Shown here: positions 1 through 9,102 of the stretch, piece after piece
Layout of the letters: each line of letters opens with the position of its first letter
Numbering within the stretch: the first letter of the stretch is position 1
DNA from: Pseudomonas wuhanensis
GTDB taxonomy: Bacteria > Pseudomonadota > Gammaproteobacteria > Pseudomonadales > Pseudomonadaceae
Direction of reading: 5' to 3'
NCBI RefSeq assembly: GCF_030687395.1
Contig: NZ_CP117430.1
Location: 3,286,001-3,350,000, forward strand
Length of the DNA: 64,000 bases
Made by a program: the position numbers and the translations under genes
Notes under the pieces: generated by a model
Told to the model about the DNA's origin: nothing
Databases searched by the model: none
What the model saw: only the letters and a program-made list of their open reading frames with translations

Positions 1-1197
1 GAACGATGCGCCAGCACTTTCTTCACCGCCAAAACCGAGGGAACCGTCGAACAGACCGTCGGCAAACCATTTGAAGCCGACCGGCACTTCGTACAGACGG
101 CGACCCAGACGTTTGGCAACGCGATCGATCAAGCCACTGCTAACCACGGTTTTGCCCACGGCCGCATCGGCGCGCCACTGTGGGCGGTTCTGGAACAGGT
201 AATCGATCGACACCGCGAGGTAGCTGTTGGGGGCCAGCAAACCACCGGACGGAGTCACGATGCCATGGCGGTCGTGATCCGGGTCACAGGCAAAAGCCAC
301 GTCGAAACGCTCTTTCAGACCGATCAGGCCTTGCATGGCGTGGCTGGACGATGGGTCCATGCGGATCTGCCCGTCCCAGTCGACGGTCATGAAACGGAAT
401 GTCGCATCAACCTGTTTATTCACCACCTCCAGGTCCAGGCGATAGTGCTCGGCAATCGCCGACCAGTAGCGCACGCCTGCTCCGCCCAGCGGATCGACAC
501 CCAGACGCAGCTTCGCATCGCGGATGGCGTCGAAATCGATCACGTTGATCAGGTCGGCGACATAGGTGTTGAGGTAATCGTGGCGATGGGTGGTGCTGGC
601 CTTCAGGGCCTGCTCGTAGCTGATGCGTTTGACGCCAGCGAGTTTGGCCGCCAGCAACTCGTTGGCCTTGGCTTCGATCCACTTGGTGATGTGGGTATCG
701 GCCGGGCCGCCGTTGGTAGGGTTGTACTTGTAGCCACCGCTTTGTGGCGGGTTGTGGGACGGCGTGATGACAATGCCGTCCGCCAGGCCCGAGGTGCGCC
801 CACGGTTGTAGCAAAGAATCGCGTGGGAAATGGCCGGCGTCGGCGTGTACTCGTCTCCTTCGGCGATCATCACTGTCACGCCGTTCGCCGCCAGGACTTC
901 CAGGGCGCTGGCACCGGCTGGCGTGGACAGCGCGTGGGTGTCAATCCCGACGAACAGCGGACCGTTGATGCCCTGGGCTTCGCGGTACAGGCAGATCGCT
1001 TGGCTGATGGCCAGAACGTGCCATTCGTTGAAACTCAGGTCGAACGAGCTACCTCGGTGTCCGGACGTGCCGAAGGCGACGCGCTGGGTAGAAATGGCTG
1101 CATCGGGCTGGCCGGTGTAATAGGCCGTTACCAGTCGCGGGATGTCGACCAACAGTTCTGCCGGTGCCGGTTTGCCCGCAAAAGGACTGAGTGTCAT
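1..1197 (-). CDS. pgm: Phosphoglucomutase, alpha-D-glucose phosphate specific (N-terminal part, runs off left edge)
   Basis: Interconverts glucose 1-phosphate and glucose 6-phosphate in the cytosol, linking central metabolism with glycogen/trehalose and envelope sugar synthesis. The 399 visible codons include TSGHRG at residues 44-49, the phosphoserine loop TPSHNP at 145-150 (Ser147 is the expected phosphorylated residue) and the Mg-binding DPDHDRHG near residue 305. The family protein is about 550 residues, so roughly the last quarter lies outside the window. The ATG at 1197 gives the usual MTLSPFAG start. The antisense reading frame over this region is a shadow. Assignment is firm. Confidence 0.95.
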   Translation of the reverse strand, partial: MTLSPFAGKPAPAELLVDIPRLVTAYYTGQPDAAISTQRVAFGTSGHRGSSFDLSFNEWHVLAISQAICLYREAQGINGPLFVGIDTHALSTPAGASALEVLAANGVTVMIAEGDEYTPTPAISHAILCYNRGRTSGLADGIVITPSHNPPQSGGYKYNPTNGGPADTHITKWIEAKANELLAAKLAGVKRISYEQALKASTTHRHDYLNTYVADLINVIDFDAIRDAKLRLGVDPLGGAGVRYWSAIAEHYRLDLEVVNKQVDATFRFMTVDWDGQIRMDPSSSHAMQGLIGLKERFDVAFACDPDHDRHGIVTPSGGLLAPNSYLAVSIDYLFQNRPQWRADAAVGKTVVSSGLIDRVAKRLGRRLYEVPVGFKWFADGLFDGSLGFGGEESAGASF

Positions 1198-1307
1198 GCA
1201 AAACCTCTGAGGAAGAGTGGTTCGGGAATAGCACGCAGTTTACTGACAGTTTGCTCCTGGCGCGATGTTATCGATTGTCAGGTTCCGAGGATGATTGGCG
1301 TCGTCGC

Positions 1308-2708
1308 TCAGTCGATCGATTCCAGGCGCAAGGCATCCCCCAACAGTCCCAGCGCGTCGGCGAGGTCGTGGTGACCACCGACGGTATGACTCAGGCGCAA
1401 ATGCTGCCCGTGCAGGCCCTGCAAGCTGAACAATTCTCCCGGAGCAATCACCACATGCTGCTTGAGCAAACGCTCGAACACTCGATGCACATCGACCTGG
1501 CGCAACGAGCGAATCCAGATCGTCGCCCCGCCTCGGGGTTCAACGAAGTGCAGCGCGTCGGGCAGTCGCTCTTCAAGCAACTGTGTCATCTGCACCATGC
1601 GTTCCTTGAGCAGTCGACGCAATACCACCAGGTGTTGATCGATGCGTCCGTTGCTGTACAGCCGCGCTATGGCTTTCTGACGGATCAACGACAAACGGAA
1701 AGCGCGCAGCAAAAAGTGCCGCTGCAATCTGGCACGCAATTGTCGCGACAGCAGATAGCCGAAGGGCGCCTCCGACCCGATGAATTTCTCGAATGTGGAA
1801 AACACGATCAGCCGATCCGGGTCCAGCAGATCGCGAAATCGCAGGCCGTTCGGCTCGAACTCAAGCTCGCCATAGCAATCGTTTTCCAGTACCCAACTGC
1901 CATGTCGTTTCAGCAGCTGTGCGGCGGAATGCCTGTTGCTGTCGGGCGCCACACTGCCTCGTGGCATGTTCAGCCCCGATGAAAGCATCACCAGTCGCAC
2001 CGGCTCGGTCTCAAGCAGTTCCTGCAACTTCTCCAGATCCAGACCATCATCGGCTTGCAACGGCAGCTCGATCACCCGCACGTCCGCATCCTGGAGCAGA
2101 CGCAGAATGCCCCAGTCGCACGGTGATTCGACCACCACCACAGCGTCTTTGAGGCCAAGAGCGGCGATCAATATTTCCAGGACTCCCCGCAGGTCGGCGC
2201 CGATATAGACATCATCGGCATGCCAGCAACGTGTCGGCGAAGTGGTGTAACGCGCCGCCAGGGCTGTGCGCAGCTCCAGTTCGCCGCAGGGTTGCGAAGA
2301 CGGTTGTGGCTGGCGTGGGTACTGGCGCAGCAGTTCTCTCTCCAGCAACAGCAACGGGCTATCCAGCGGTTGTAATAACGCCGGCTCATCGGCGCTCAGC
2401 ACCAGCATACCGGGACGTCTGGCGTTGACATAAACCGTTTCGAGCAAGTCCTTGCCGCGGCCGGGCATGCCTATTGAGGATACGGGTACGGCGTAGTAGC
2501 CGGACTTGGCCACCGAATAGACGCGCCCTTCCTTCTCCAACAGCGAATAGGCGTACTGAATGGTCGAGATCGACACACTCAGGCGGTGCGCCAACTGTCG
2601 CAATGAGGGCAGGCGCACTTGCACGTCACTGCCCGGCTCATTGATCAGATTAGTCAGGTAACGGTACACCGCCTGGTACGCAAAATCGGTATCTCGTGGT
2701 CCTTTCAT
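1308..2708 (-). CDS. MocR-type regulator (GntR HTH fused to aminotransferase-like domain)
   Basis: A 466-aa transcription regulator. The first ~75 residues carry a GntR winged helix (RLPSLRQLAHRLSVSISTIQ then EKEGRVYS). The rest is a fold-type-I aminotransferase-like domain, the MocR architecture that senses PLP or an amino compound. A possible PLP-lysine motif reads STFEKFIG. It is preceded by the unknown 497-aa gene on the same strand (gap 67 bp), so the two may be co-transcribed and the regulator may control that gene. No good ribosome binding site is visible before the ATG at 2708. The family is clear; the target is unknown. Confidence 0.85.
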   Translation of the reverse strand: MKGPRDTDFAYQAVYRYLTNLINEPGSDVQVRLPSLRQLAHRLSVSISTIQYAYSLLEKEGRVYSVAKSGYYAVPVSSIGMPGRGKDLLETVYVNARRPGMLVLSADEPALLQPLDSPLLLLERELLRQYPRQPQPSSQPCGELELRTALAARYTTSPTRCWHADDVYIGADLRGVLEILIAALGLKDAVVVVESPCDWGILRLLQDADVRVIELPLQADDGLDLEKLQELLETEPVRLVMLSSGLNMPRGSVAPDSNRHSAAQLLKRHGSWVLENDCYGELEFEPNGLRFRDLLDPDRLIVFSTFEKFIGSEAPFGYLLSRQLRARLQRHFLLRAFRLSLIRQKAIARLYSNGRIDQHLVVLRRLLKERMVQMTQLLEERLPDALHFVEPRGGATIWIRSLRQVDVHRVFERLLKQHVVIAPGELFSLQGLHGQHLRLSHTVGGHHDLADALGLLGDALRLESID

Positions 2709-2775
2709 GGGTAACGGCCGAACAGGCTACGAACGTCGTGACGCATCCTTGCTGAATCCGTCAGACCTGGCACTT

Positions 2776-4269
2776 TCACCGGCCCGTCGACCATTCGCCA
2801 GCCACAGTCGTTTCACTGTCAGGTTCCACGACTTCAGCGTGCGCACTCACTTCGCCGCTTTCCATGCCGAGCCCCCTGCCCTCATCCCGAACCACAGGCC
2901 CCATGCGGTAAAGCGTACCGATCAGACTTACAGGCAACCCGCTGACATCGACCATCCACTGCAGAACCTGCTCGGGTGCCGGACCGCCCTGCATTGCCCG
3001 GTGCAAGTCCGGCAACGCCACGAGCATGCCGGGATGGCACTGACGAAGAAAATGCTCAAGCGCCGCGCCGTTATCGACAAAAGGGGCGAACAGCAGACAC
3101 ACCAGTTGAGCCTCGCTCAAACCGAGGTTCTTTTGTGCTTCGACCGCCGCCAGTGCGCGCTGGTCGATCATTGTCACAGGGTTGCCGAACGTCTCCATTG
3201 CCTGTTCGCAAAAGCGCTCTGGCACTTGTTTACGCCGCATCATCACCAGCGCCCGCTGCAAGAACTCGCTGACGCCCGCCTCGTAGGTACGACCCTGTGC
3301 ATAGCACGCTTGCAAGCCACGAAGATGCGCGGATATCGACAGGCTGACGTAGTCGTTATCACTGAGCTGAGCCGACAACTCATCAGGTTGAAACCCGAGG
3401 AAATCGGTGAGCAGTGGCCAGCGCTCTTCCAGGTTGCTGACCAGCATGTCGTGAATATCGATGAAGGTTGTGCGGCGACATTCTTCAAAATGCTCGGCGG
3501 GACGCCACGCCGCCTGGGCAGACTCAGGATAAAACTCGCGGTAGCAATCGCTGCCCAATTCATCGAGTCGCGCGAACAAGCCCTCATAGCCCGCTTCATG
3601 ATGGTCCGATGCCTTGAGCCCGGCCTTGGCCGCTGCACGGATCAATCCCTCGAGAAACTGCTTCTGCCGACGGGGCGTATCGCTACTGATCAATGCATCG
3701 ACACCCTTGTCCCAGCGGGCGATTTGTCCGTAAAACTCGCCGGTCGCCAGATACCCGTCATCCCACAGATCAAGCGGTCCGTCCCAGGCACGGCGGTGCC
3801 CGACCATCAGCAGATTGAGCCGATTCGACTCGCGACCGGCTTCGGAGATCGGCGCCAGATGGTTGAACGGCAGGACTTCACGATTATCGACCATCAACAC
3901 TTCGACCCTGGGATCGTCGTAGAGAAACAACGCACTGCAGCTGCGATGGATGTTTTCCAGGGCCGTCGAGGCCGCACCGTTCAAGCGCAAGGTCGCCACT
4001 CGCAGTTGAAACGTCGCCGGTGCCCGGCCGGCAATACTCAGCTGCGCGGCGCGCAGTAGCGCCAGGGTGTAGCAACTGTCGCGGGACCCGGACTGGATCG
4101 CCAGCACCTTGTAATCGCTGATACGCTCCAAACCTCCTGCGGACATCACCAGGCGCTGAATCAGCAATTGCAATGCCGTGCGTTCGGCGCGAGAGAAAAA
4201 ACCCAGCAAGCGCTGCAGCATTTGCTGATAAACATAGTTCATTGCCTGATCATGGGTAGCGGTCATCAT
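2776..4269 (-). CDS. Uncharacterised 497-aa protein
   Basis: I do not recognise a named family. The protein is soluble in appearance, with no signal peptide or membrane segment, rich in Leu, Arg, Asp and Glu, and probably mostly helical. An early cysteine motif SRDSCYTL and a stretch LFLYDDPRVEVLMVDNRE are the most distinctive parts. The acidic, low-complexity C-terminal ~35 residues look disordered. The ATG at 4269 is preceded by ACAGGTAAATA. It lies upstream of the MocR regulator on the same strand with a 67-bp gap, so a shared transcript is plausible. Reading frame length and codon use support a real gene; the function is unknown. Confidence 0.75.
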   Translation of the reverse strand: MMTATHDQAMNYVYQQMLQRLLGFFSRAERTALQLLIQRLVMSAGGLERISDYKVLAIQSGSRDSCYTLALLRAAQLSIAGRAPATFQLRVATLRLNGAASTALENIHRSCSALFLYDDPRVEVLMVDNREVLPFNHLAPISEAGRESNRLNLLMVGHRRAWDGPLDLWDDGYLATGEFYGQIARWDKGVDALISSDTPRRQKQFLEGLIRAAAKAGLKASDHHEAGYEGLFARLDELGSDCYREFYPESAQAAWRPAEHFEECRRTTFIDIHDMLVSNLEERWPLLTDFLGFQPDELSAQLSDNDYVSLSISAHLRGLQACYAQGRTYEAGVSEFLQRALVMMRRKQVPERFCEQAMETFGNPVTMIDQRALAAVEAQKNLGLSEAQLVCLLFAPFVDNGAALEHFLRQCHPGMLVALPDLHRAMQGGPAPEQVLQWMVDVSGLPVSLIGTLYRMGPVVRDEGRGLGMESGEVSAHAEVVEPDSETTVAGEWSTGR

Positions 4270-4394
4270 TTATTTACCTGTGACTCATAAATTCAATGCC
4301 GCGCCAATAACGGGGTGTATTGCGCAACAAGTTGTTTGTCATGAATGGAGTGCCAGTGCCGTTATTCAAATGCTAGCACTTAAGCATTGTGTAA

Positions 4395-4643
4395 TTATTT
4401 GAAATGATTGAACGTTGCAGGTACCCCAAGGAGATCAAGATCGGCGCAACACCCCGGAGAGCGGGCGTCTTGCGCCCCCAAGCGTTTTCCTAGGAAATTT
4501 CCGACAGCGTCCCACAGACACTTAGCACAAGAAATAAAGAAAGAAGTTGTCCATGAATGTAAGACAACTGAGCGGCGCTGCATTATTTGTTGAGCATATA
4601 TTGCCGGCGCGCATTGAGGAGTTTCAGGCTGATACTCGGCCAT
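4395..4643 (-). CDS. Possible small protein, 82 aa, doubtful
   Basis: Frame opening MAEYQPETPQ with a good Shine-Dalgarno (AAGGAAAG, about 4 nt before the ATG). The product is cysteine-rich in its second half (CAKCLWD, GCCADLDLL) and matches nothing I recognise. The ribosome binding site is the only positive sign. The region is AT-rich and the composition is not typical of a Pseudomonas protein, so this may be chance. Confidence 0.2.
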   Translation of the reverse strand: MAEYQPETPQCAPAIYAQQIMQRRSVVLHSWTTSFFISCAKCLWDAVGNFLGKRLGAQDARSPGCCADLDLLGVPATFNHFK

Positions 4644-4794
4644 GACTCTTTCCTTGAGATGAAATTAATCATTCAATTATCAGGGCTTATATAATGATTA
4701 GAAGACACAGATTGAGAGCAAAAACCAGTTCAGTTGCTGAACCGGCCCACCGACAGATCGATGGACGTCTCATTTGGGAGTGACTGCCAGCAGA

Positions 4795-4818
4795 AGAGTC
4801 CGTGCTTTCACGGACTCT
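4795..4818 (-). terminator. Hairpin downstream of the oxidoreductase gene
   Basis: Perfect 10-bp inverted repeat AGAGTCCGTG / CACGGACTCT around a CTTT loop, 13 bp past the stop of the leftward oxidoreductase gene. It lacks a strong U tract, so it is a weak intrinsic terminator or a 3' stabilising hairpin. Confidence 0.5.
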
Positions 4819-4831
4819 GCAGAGAAAGGGC

Positions 4832-5854
4832 TCAGGCAGGTTCGACCTGTAGGGCGACCCGTTCGCGACATGGGCATTCGTCCATATAGCGGTGGGCTTC
4901 GACAAATTCGGAAAACGGGAACACCCGGGTTTTGAGCGGCAGCAGCACATGGTCCGCGGTCAACTGGTTGATGTCGCGCAGGGCACGTTGCAGTGCGGCC
5001 TGATCCTGGATGATGCCCAGCTCCGGCTTGCCGGTGAAGTTGCCGATGCAGTGTACGAAGAACTGAATGTTCTTCTGGAACGCCGCACAGGCCGGGAATG
5101 GCGTCTGGTTCCCCCCTTGCAGACCATAGAGCACCAGGCTGCCGCGAGGCGCCAGCACATCACCGAGCAGTGACATCTGCGGTCCGCCAAGGCCATCGAA
5201 CACCACATCGACGCCGCGGTTATCGGTGATCTTGTTGATCTGCATCAGCAGATCCTGTTCTTCGGTGACGATGACTTTTTCGGCGCCCAGGGACAGCAGA
5301 TACTCACGCTCATCCGAAGTTTTGGTCGCAGCAATCACTCGCACACCGAGGGCTTTGCCCAATTGCACGAACGACGGACCGGCGCAGTGGCTGGCGTCGG
5401 TCACCAGCGCAAATTGCCCAGGTTTGACTCGCGCCAGGTCGGTGTAGGCAAAATAAGCGATCAATAGCGGCGTGTAGTGCACGCTGGCTTCGATCGGGCT
5501 GAGTACGTCCGGGTAGCGGGTCAGCGCCGAGCGCGGCAGAACGATCTGTTCGCCATAAACCGGGTAGTCGTTGGGACTCTCGGCCGGGAAGCTGGCGACC
5601 TTGTCACCGACGGCCAGGTCATCAACGCCCTCGCCGACCATCGTGACCACACCGGCCATTTCATGACCCAGGCCTGAAGGCAGACGAGCATGGGACGAGG
5701 CCAGGTTCTGGCGCCACAGAATGTCGTACCAACTGATGCCTATCGCTTCGACGCGCACCTGCACTTCGCCCGGCGCAGGCAGAGCGGCCGCATGCTCTTC
5801 GCATTTGAGCACCTCGGCTGGACCAAACTTGTGAAAACGGATCGTGCGGGACAT
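4832..5854 (-). CDS. Medium-chain dehydrogenase/reductase (quinone-oxidoreductase-like)
   Basis: A 340-aa NAD(P)H-dependent MDR-family oxidoreductase. It shows the GHEMAGVV motif near residue 65 and a central Rossmann half, with a nucleotide-binding region around LGAEKVIVTEEQ and VVFDGLGGPQ. Where zinc alcohol dehydrogenases have a Cys ligand this protein reads GISWYDIL, so it is probably zinc-independent like quinone/enone reductases. I chose ATG 5854 because GAGG sits 7 nt upstream; the longer frame would use a TTG. It is divergent from the LysR gene at 6124, the usual layout for a regulator and its target. The substrate is unknown. Confidence 0.8.
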   Translation of the reverse strand: MSRTIRFHKFGPAEVLKCEEHAAALPAPGEVQVRVEAIGISWYDILWRQNLASSHARLPSGLGHEMAGVVTMVGEGVDDLAVGDKVASFPAESPNDYPVYGEQIVLPRSALTRYPDVLSPIEASVHYTPLLIAYFAYTDLARVKPGQFALVTDASHCAGPSFVQLGKALGVRVIAATKTSDEREYLLSLGAEKVIVTEEQDLLMQINKITDNRGVDVVFDGLGGPQMSLLGDVLAPRGSLVLYGLQGGNQTPFPACAAFQKNIQFFVHCIGNFTGKPELGIIQDQAALQRALRDINQLTADHVLLPLKTRVFPFSEFVEAHRYMDECPCRERVALQVEPA

Positions 5855-6123
5855 CGCAAACCTCGTCAAATTAACCTCTAATGCCCCGAACTCTATCTGG
5901 GCTTTCTACCCAAGACCATCAGTGGCTATTAATAGTCGACATGCCTGTCATTGATTCCGCAGCGACGGCGACATCATCCAATGCCGTAAAAAACCGAAGC
6001 AGCCTTTCAGAAAAAACTGAATTACCCTGTGCAGAGTACCAGTCTTTGCCCGTAAGATTCATGCCGGCCATTCTTCTCATATAGCCGCTCACGTCAAGTT
6101 TGCTGAATCTGCCAGGACTCCAG

Positions 6124-7038
6124 ATGAATCGTAATGACCTGCGTCGTGTCGACCTGAACCTGTTGATCGTTTTCGAAACACTGATGCACGAACGCAGCGT
6201 GACCCGCGCTGCGGAGAAATTGTTCCTCGGCCAGCCGGCCATCAGTGCGGCGCTCTCGCGCCTGCGCGGGCTGTTCGATGACCCGTTGTTCGTGCGTACC
6301 GGCCGCAGCATGGAGCCTTCCGCCCGGGCGGTGGAAATCTTCGCCCTGCTCTCGCCGGCCCTGGATTCGATTTCCACCGCGGTCAGCCGTGCGGCGGAAT
6401 TCGACCCGGCGACCAGCACCACGGTATTCCGCATCGGTCTGTCGGATGATGTTGAATTCGCGCTGCTGCCGATGCTGCTCAAGCGTTTGCGCGCGGAATC
6501 GCCGGGGATCGTGCTGGTGGTGCGTCGGGCCAACTACATCCTGATGCCGAGCCTGCTGGCGTCGGGCGAAATTTCCATCGGCGTCAGCTACACCGCCGAC
6601 CTGCCGGCCAACGCCAAGCGCAAAGTACTGCGTCGCAGCATGCCGAAATTGTTGCGGGCCGACACGGTGCCGGGCCCATTGAGCCTGGATGATTTCTGCG
6701 CCCGCCCCCACGCTTTGGTTTCGTTCGCGGGCGACCTGAGCGGCTTTATAGATGAAGAGCTCGAGAAGCTGGGGCGAAAACGGCATGTGGTGCTGGCAGT
6801 GCCGCAGTTCAATGGGTTGAGCACGCTGATCAGCGGAACCGATATCGTGGCTACCGTCCCGGACTACACCGCTGAAGCGTTGACCGCCGCCGGTGGTGTT
6901 CGGGCAGAGGATCCGCCGTTGCCGGTGCGCAGTTTTGAGCTGCACATGGCTTGGCGTGGGTCGCAGGATAATGATCCGGGTGAGCGTTGGTTAAGGTCGC
7001 GGATTCAGATGTTCTTCGGGGACCCCGATAGCTTGTAA
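6124..7038 (+). CDS. LysR-family transcription regulator whose 3' end is the island insertion site
   Basis: A 304-aa LTTR: N-terminal winged helix (DLNLLIVFETLMHERSVTRA, then QPAISAALSRLR) followed by a periplasmic-binding-like effector domain. Start ATG 6124 has AGGA upstream; the longer frame starts at TTG. It is divergent from the MDR oxidoreductase with a 269-bp gap and likely regulates it. The last nine codons (MFFGDPDSL) and the stop recur at 45885-45914 with silent changes. This is the hallmark of an integrative element that replaced the end of the gene while keeping the protein intact. Confidence 0.9.
   Translation: MNRNDLRRVDLNLLIVFETLMHERSVTRAAEKLFLGQPAISAALSRLRGLFDDPLFVRTGRSMEPSARAVEIFALLSPALDSISTAVSRAAEFDPATSTTVFRIGLSDDVEFALLPMLLKRLRAESPGIVLVVRRANYILMPSLLASGEISIGVSYTADLPANAKRKVLRRSMPKLLRADTVPGPLSLDDFCARPHALVSFAGDLSGFIDEELEKLGRKRHVVLAVPQFNGLSTLISGTDIVATVPDYTAEALTAAGGVRAEDPPLPVRSFELHMAWRGSQDNDPGERWLRSRIQMFFGDPDSL
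7009..7019 (+). other. Left attachment core (attL)
   Basis: ATGTTCTTCGG, identical to 45885-45895 and in the same reading frame at the end of the LysR gene. After this core the two copies differ only at third positions or synonymously, consistent with crossover inside the core. Confidence 0.7.
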
Positions 7039-7138
7039 TGGAATTCCACCAAGCTCCATATAATTGTTATATAACAATAACTTATTGGTAATTTCAGTCT
7101 ACTGCCGCCTGTCTAAATCCAATGGATTCCACAGCTTA

Positions 7139-7200
7139 TGGGGGCATAATTGGGGGCAAATTTCGGATCCTTAAAAAGGATGCCCCCACCGATGCCCCCA
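7139..7200. repeat. Paired TGGGGGCA arm-type repeats at the left end
   Basis: Two direct TGGGGGCA copies at 7139-7146 and 7151-7158 (spacer TAAT), then two inverted copies at 7181-7188 and 7193-7200 (spacer CCGA on the plus strand). Each pair has the same 4-bp spacing. They lie about 120 bp from the core and overlap the start of the integrase gene, as expected for integrase arm sites. Confidence 0.7.
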
Positions 7201-8460
7201 GATAATGCGGCTGTTTTCAAACGAAAACTCAGCGATGCCTTGATCCGCTCGCTGACCGAACCCGGCAAACACGCTGACGGCGAAGTCCCTGGTCTCTACT
7301 TGGAGGTGAGGGCGTCGAGCAAGGCCGGCAAAGCCCCCTCCAAGTTCTGGCGCTTGAAGTATCGACTGCACGGCAAGGAAAACCGCTTCTCCATCGGCGC
7401 TTACCCCGATATCGGCCTGAAGGAGGCTCGCGACATTGCTCGCGGCGCGCGGCGCGACGTGGCTAATCACACCGCCCCGCTCAAGGCCAAGACCGCCAAA
7501 ATCGAGGCACAGTTGCTTAATGAAGAGCGCACCTTCGCGTACGTGGCCGAGCAATGGTTGTCATTCAAGTCGGCCGAACTGGTGACCAAATCCATCTCGG
7601 GGTTTAACGGAGCGCTGAACAACCACATCTTGCCCGCGATTGGTAAAAAACCGGTTAGCGAGATCAAGCTGGAGCACATCACCACAATCATTACGGAGTT
7701 GCGCCGCCAGCGCACCATGGCCATGGCCCGGCGCGTGCGTACCATCATCCGTGCCGTCCTGGGCTTTGCCGAGGGGCGCGGATGGGTGGAACGCAATGTG
7801 GCGCTTAGTAACATTGAGGAGTTGAAAATCCGCCATGTCGTGACCAGCAATCCAGCGATCGAAAGGCCAGCGGATTTGGGAAGGTTGCTTCTACGCCTGG
7901 ATGATTGCAACGACGGCAGCGTTGCCACCGCGATGCGCCTGCTGGTGATGTTGCCGGTCCGCCCTGGCGAACTGGTGCAGATGCGTTGGGAAGACGTTGA
8001 CTTGGTGGGTGCCGATTGGCGTTACGTGGTCAGCAAGACCCAGCACTTAGACAAGAGCAAGCACATCGTGCCTTTACCCGAGCAAGCTCTCGTCCTGTTG
8101 CGCGAGCCACATAAAACCCGCGTGGTGGATGCAGAGGGCAAAGGCTGGGTGTTCGTCTCGCCGGTCTATCCGGGTCGACCAATCAATCCGACCTCCATGC
8201 TCAAGTCATTTCAGCGTATCTGGCCGGAGTACGACATCACTGCACACGGCTTTCGTGCCACCTACCGGACCATTGCCCACGAGCACTTGGGTATCGATCC
8301 CATCGTGCTCGAACTGTCATTATCCCACCGAATGCCAGGGGCGCTGGGCGCTGTGTATGCGCGTGCTCAACTGCTGGTGCAGCGCCGGGAGGCTGCTCAA
8401 CAATGGGCAAACTACCTAGACCAGTTGCGGCAAAACGCGGCGCGAGTGAAGACAGATTGA
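7180..8460 (+). CDS. int: Tyrosine recombinase / P4-type integrase
   Basis: Catalyses site-specific integration and excision of the island. The N-terminal ~100 residues are the DUF4102-type arm-binding domain (KLSDALIRSL, GLYLEVRASSKAGK, WRLKYRLHGKENRFSIGAYP), then a SAM-like core-binding domain. The catalytic domain has Arg in RPGELVQMRWEDV, HGFR, and LSH followed by the Tyr nucleophile in AVYARA. All R-H-R-H-Y elements appear present, so it should be active. The ATG at 7180 or the in-frame ATG at 7192 are both possible; a longer frame from TTG 7150 is less likely. The inverted arm repeats cover this start, so binding could repress it. Length (~425 aa) is normal for the family. Confidence 0.92.
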   Translation: MPPPMPPDNAAVFKRKLSDALIRSLTEPGKHADGEVPGLYLEVRASSKAGKAPSKFWRLKYRLHGKENRFSIGAYPDIGLKEARDIARGARRDVANHTAPLKAKTAKIEAQLLNEERTFAYVAEQWLSFKSAELVTKSISGFNGALNNHILPAIGKKPVSEIKLEHITTIITELRRQRTMAMARRVRTIIRAVLGFAEGRGWVERNVALSNIEELKIRHVVTSNPAIERPADLGRLLLRLDDCNDGSVATAMRLLVMLPVRPGELVQMRWEDVDLVGADWRYVVSKTQHLDKSKHIVPLPEQALVLLREPHKTRVVDAEGKGWVFVSPVYPGRPINPTSMLKSFQRIWPEYDITAHGFRATYRTIAHEHLGIDPIVLELSLSHRMPGALGAVYARAQLLVQRREAAQQWANYLDQLRQNAARVKTD

Positions 8461-9102
8461 CGATACAGTGAAAACAATCAAGAGATTGGAGTGGGAAACG
8501 AAACTCTCATCCAGCGTCCGACCCATTGAAATCTAAGGGGTTTCTTTTCTCTCCAAAGCAGGAAAAGACTCGATTCAGGACTTGTTTTTGGGGCGTTTCA
8601 AGAGCAAAAAAGGAGAAATCCCAAGGCAAGCTACTGGGTTCTGCTTCAAGCCATTTGAACATTGTTATCAAACTGAAGACGTCAGTTACGCAGGTTCAGC
8701 ATCGAGAAGCGTCCGCTGAACGATTTAGCAAATCTGTTGCATGGACCGATTGAATCCACAGCCAAAAGCAGTCACTCACCGTCATTGATAGCCGCACTGA
8801 CGCTCCGAATAGCGAGAAGGCTCAACGCTTTTTCTGGCTACCGAAATCTGCTTGAACACAAGGTAGTAGCCATTGCAATCGCAGATACCAAACTCCTTTG
8901 ATCCGTAAGGCGCGTCCTGGAGTGGCCAGGCGATCGCGGCCTTGTCTTTCACTGACTCCTCGGGTGAGGAGATGATATATCGCCACTGCTATTCGCCCCC
9001 GGACATTGAGAAGGCCTATGACGAACTGATAGTCGCCGGTGTTCAGCTAGAAGACGAAAACGGAGAGCCATTGGCCCGTGCGAGCCTGCGCACAGCTGTC
9101 GA
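8461..9102. other. Gene-poor stretch after the integrase with gene debris
   Basis: No complete gene. It contains a decayed VOC-family fragment on the minus strand (8782 to about 8970). A plus-strand frame (8942-9148, ATG possible at 8972) reads protein-like (DIEKAYDELIVAGVQLEDEN), but its only Shine-Dalgarno abuts the ATG and I do not recognise the product. The frame 8526-8753 starts at TTG and looks like chance. Confidence 0.5.
8782..8970 (-). pseudogene. C-terminal remnant of a VOC (glyoxalase/bleomycin-resistance) family gene
   Basis: Reading leftward from about 8970 to the TGA at 8784-8782 gives the typical C-terminal VOC block: AIAWPLQDAPYGSKEFGI followed by CDCNGYYLVF. Upstream the frame runs into TAG and no matching N-terminal half is present in any frame, so only about 55-60 residues survive. 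It sits between the integrase and the AraC gene as scar sequence. The family is recognised from the WPLQ-PYG-EFG-D-NGY pattern; the original substrate cannot be told. Confidence 0.6.

Larger units (their letters stand above)
4270..4831. other. AT-rich intergenic region
   Basis: About 560 bp between two leftward genes, visibly more AT-rich than its surroundings, particularly at 4266-4400 and 4640-4720. It holds one weak small reading frame (4395-4643, minus) and a hairpin next to the oxidoreductase stop. I see no RNA gene or repeat. Confidence 0.5.

Noticed and set aside
265..1374. Long plus-strand reading frame over the pgm gene
   Set aside because: Antisense to a clear phosphoglucomutase frame; no ribosome binding site, and its product has no domain.
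2707..4059. Long plus-strand frame of 450 codons
   Set aside because: Antisense shadow of the 497-aa minus-strand gene in GC-rich DNA; His/Arg/Gln-rich product of shadow type.
6960..7140. tRNA gene as island insertion site
   Set aside because: I looked for a tRNA 3' end with CCA at both ends; only the LysR gene tail is duplicated.
8526..8753. 75-codon plus-strand frame after the integrase
   Set aside because: Starts at TTG with no ribosome binding site; Lys/Ser-rich with no recognisable feature.
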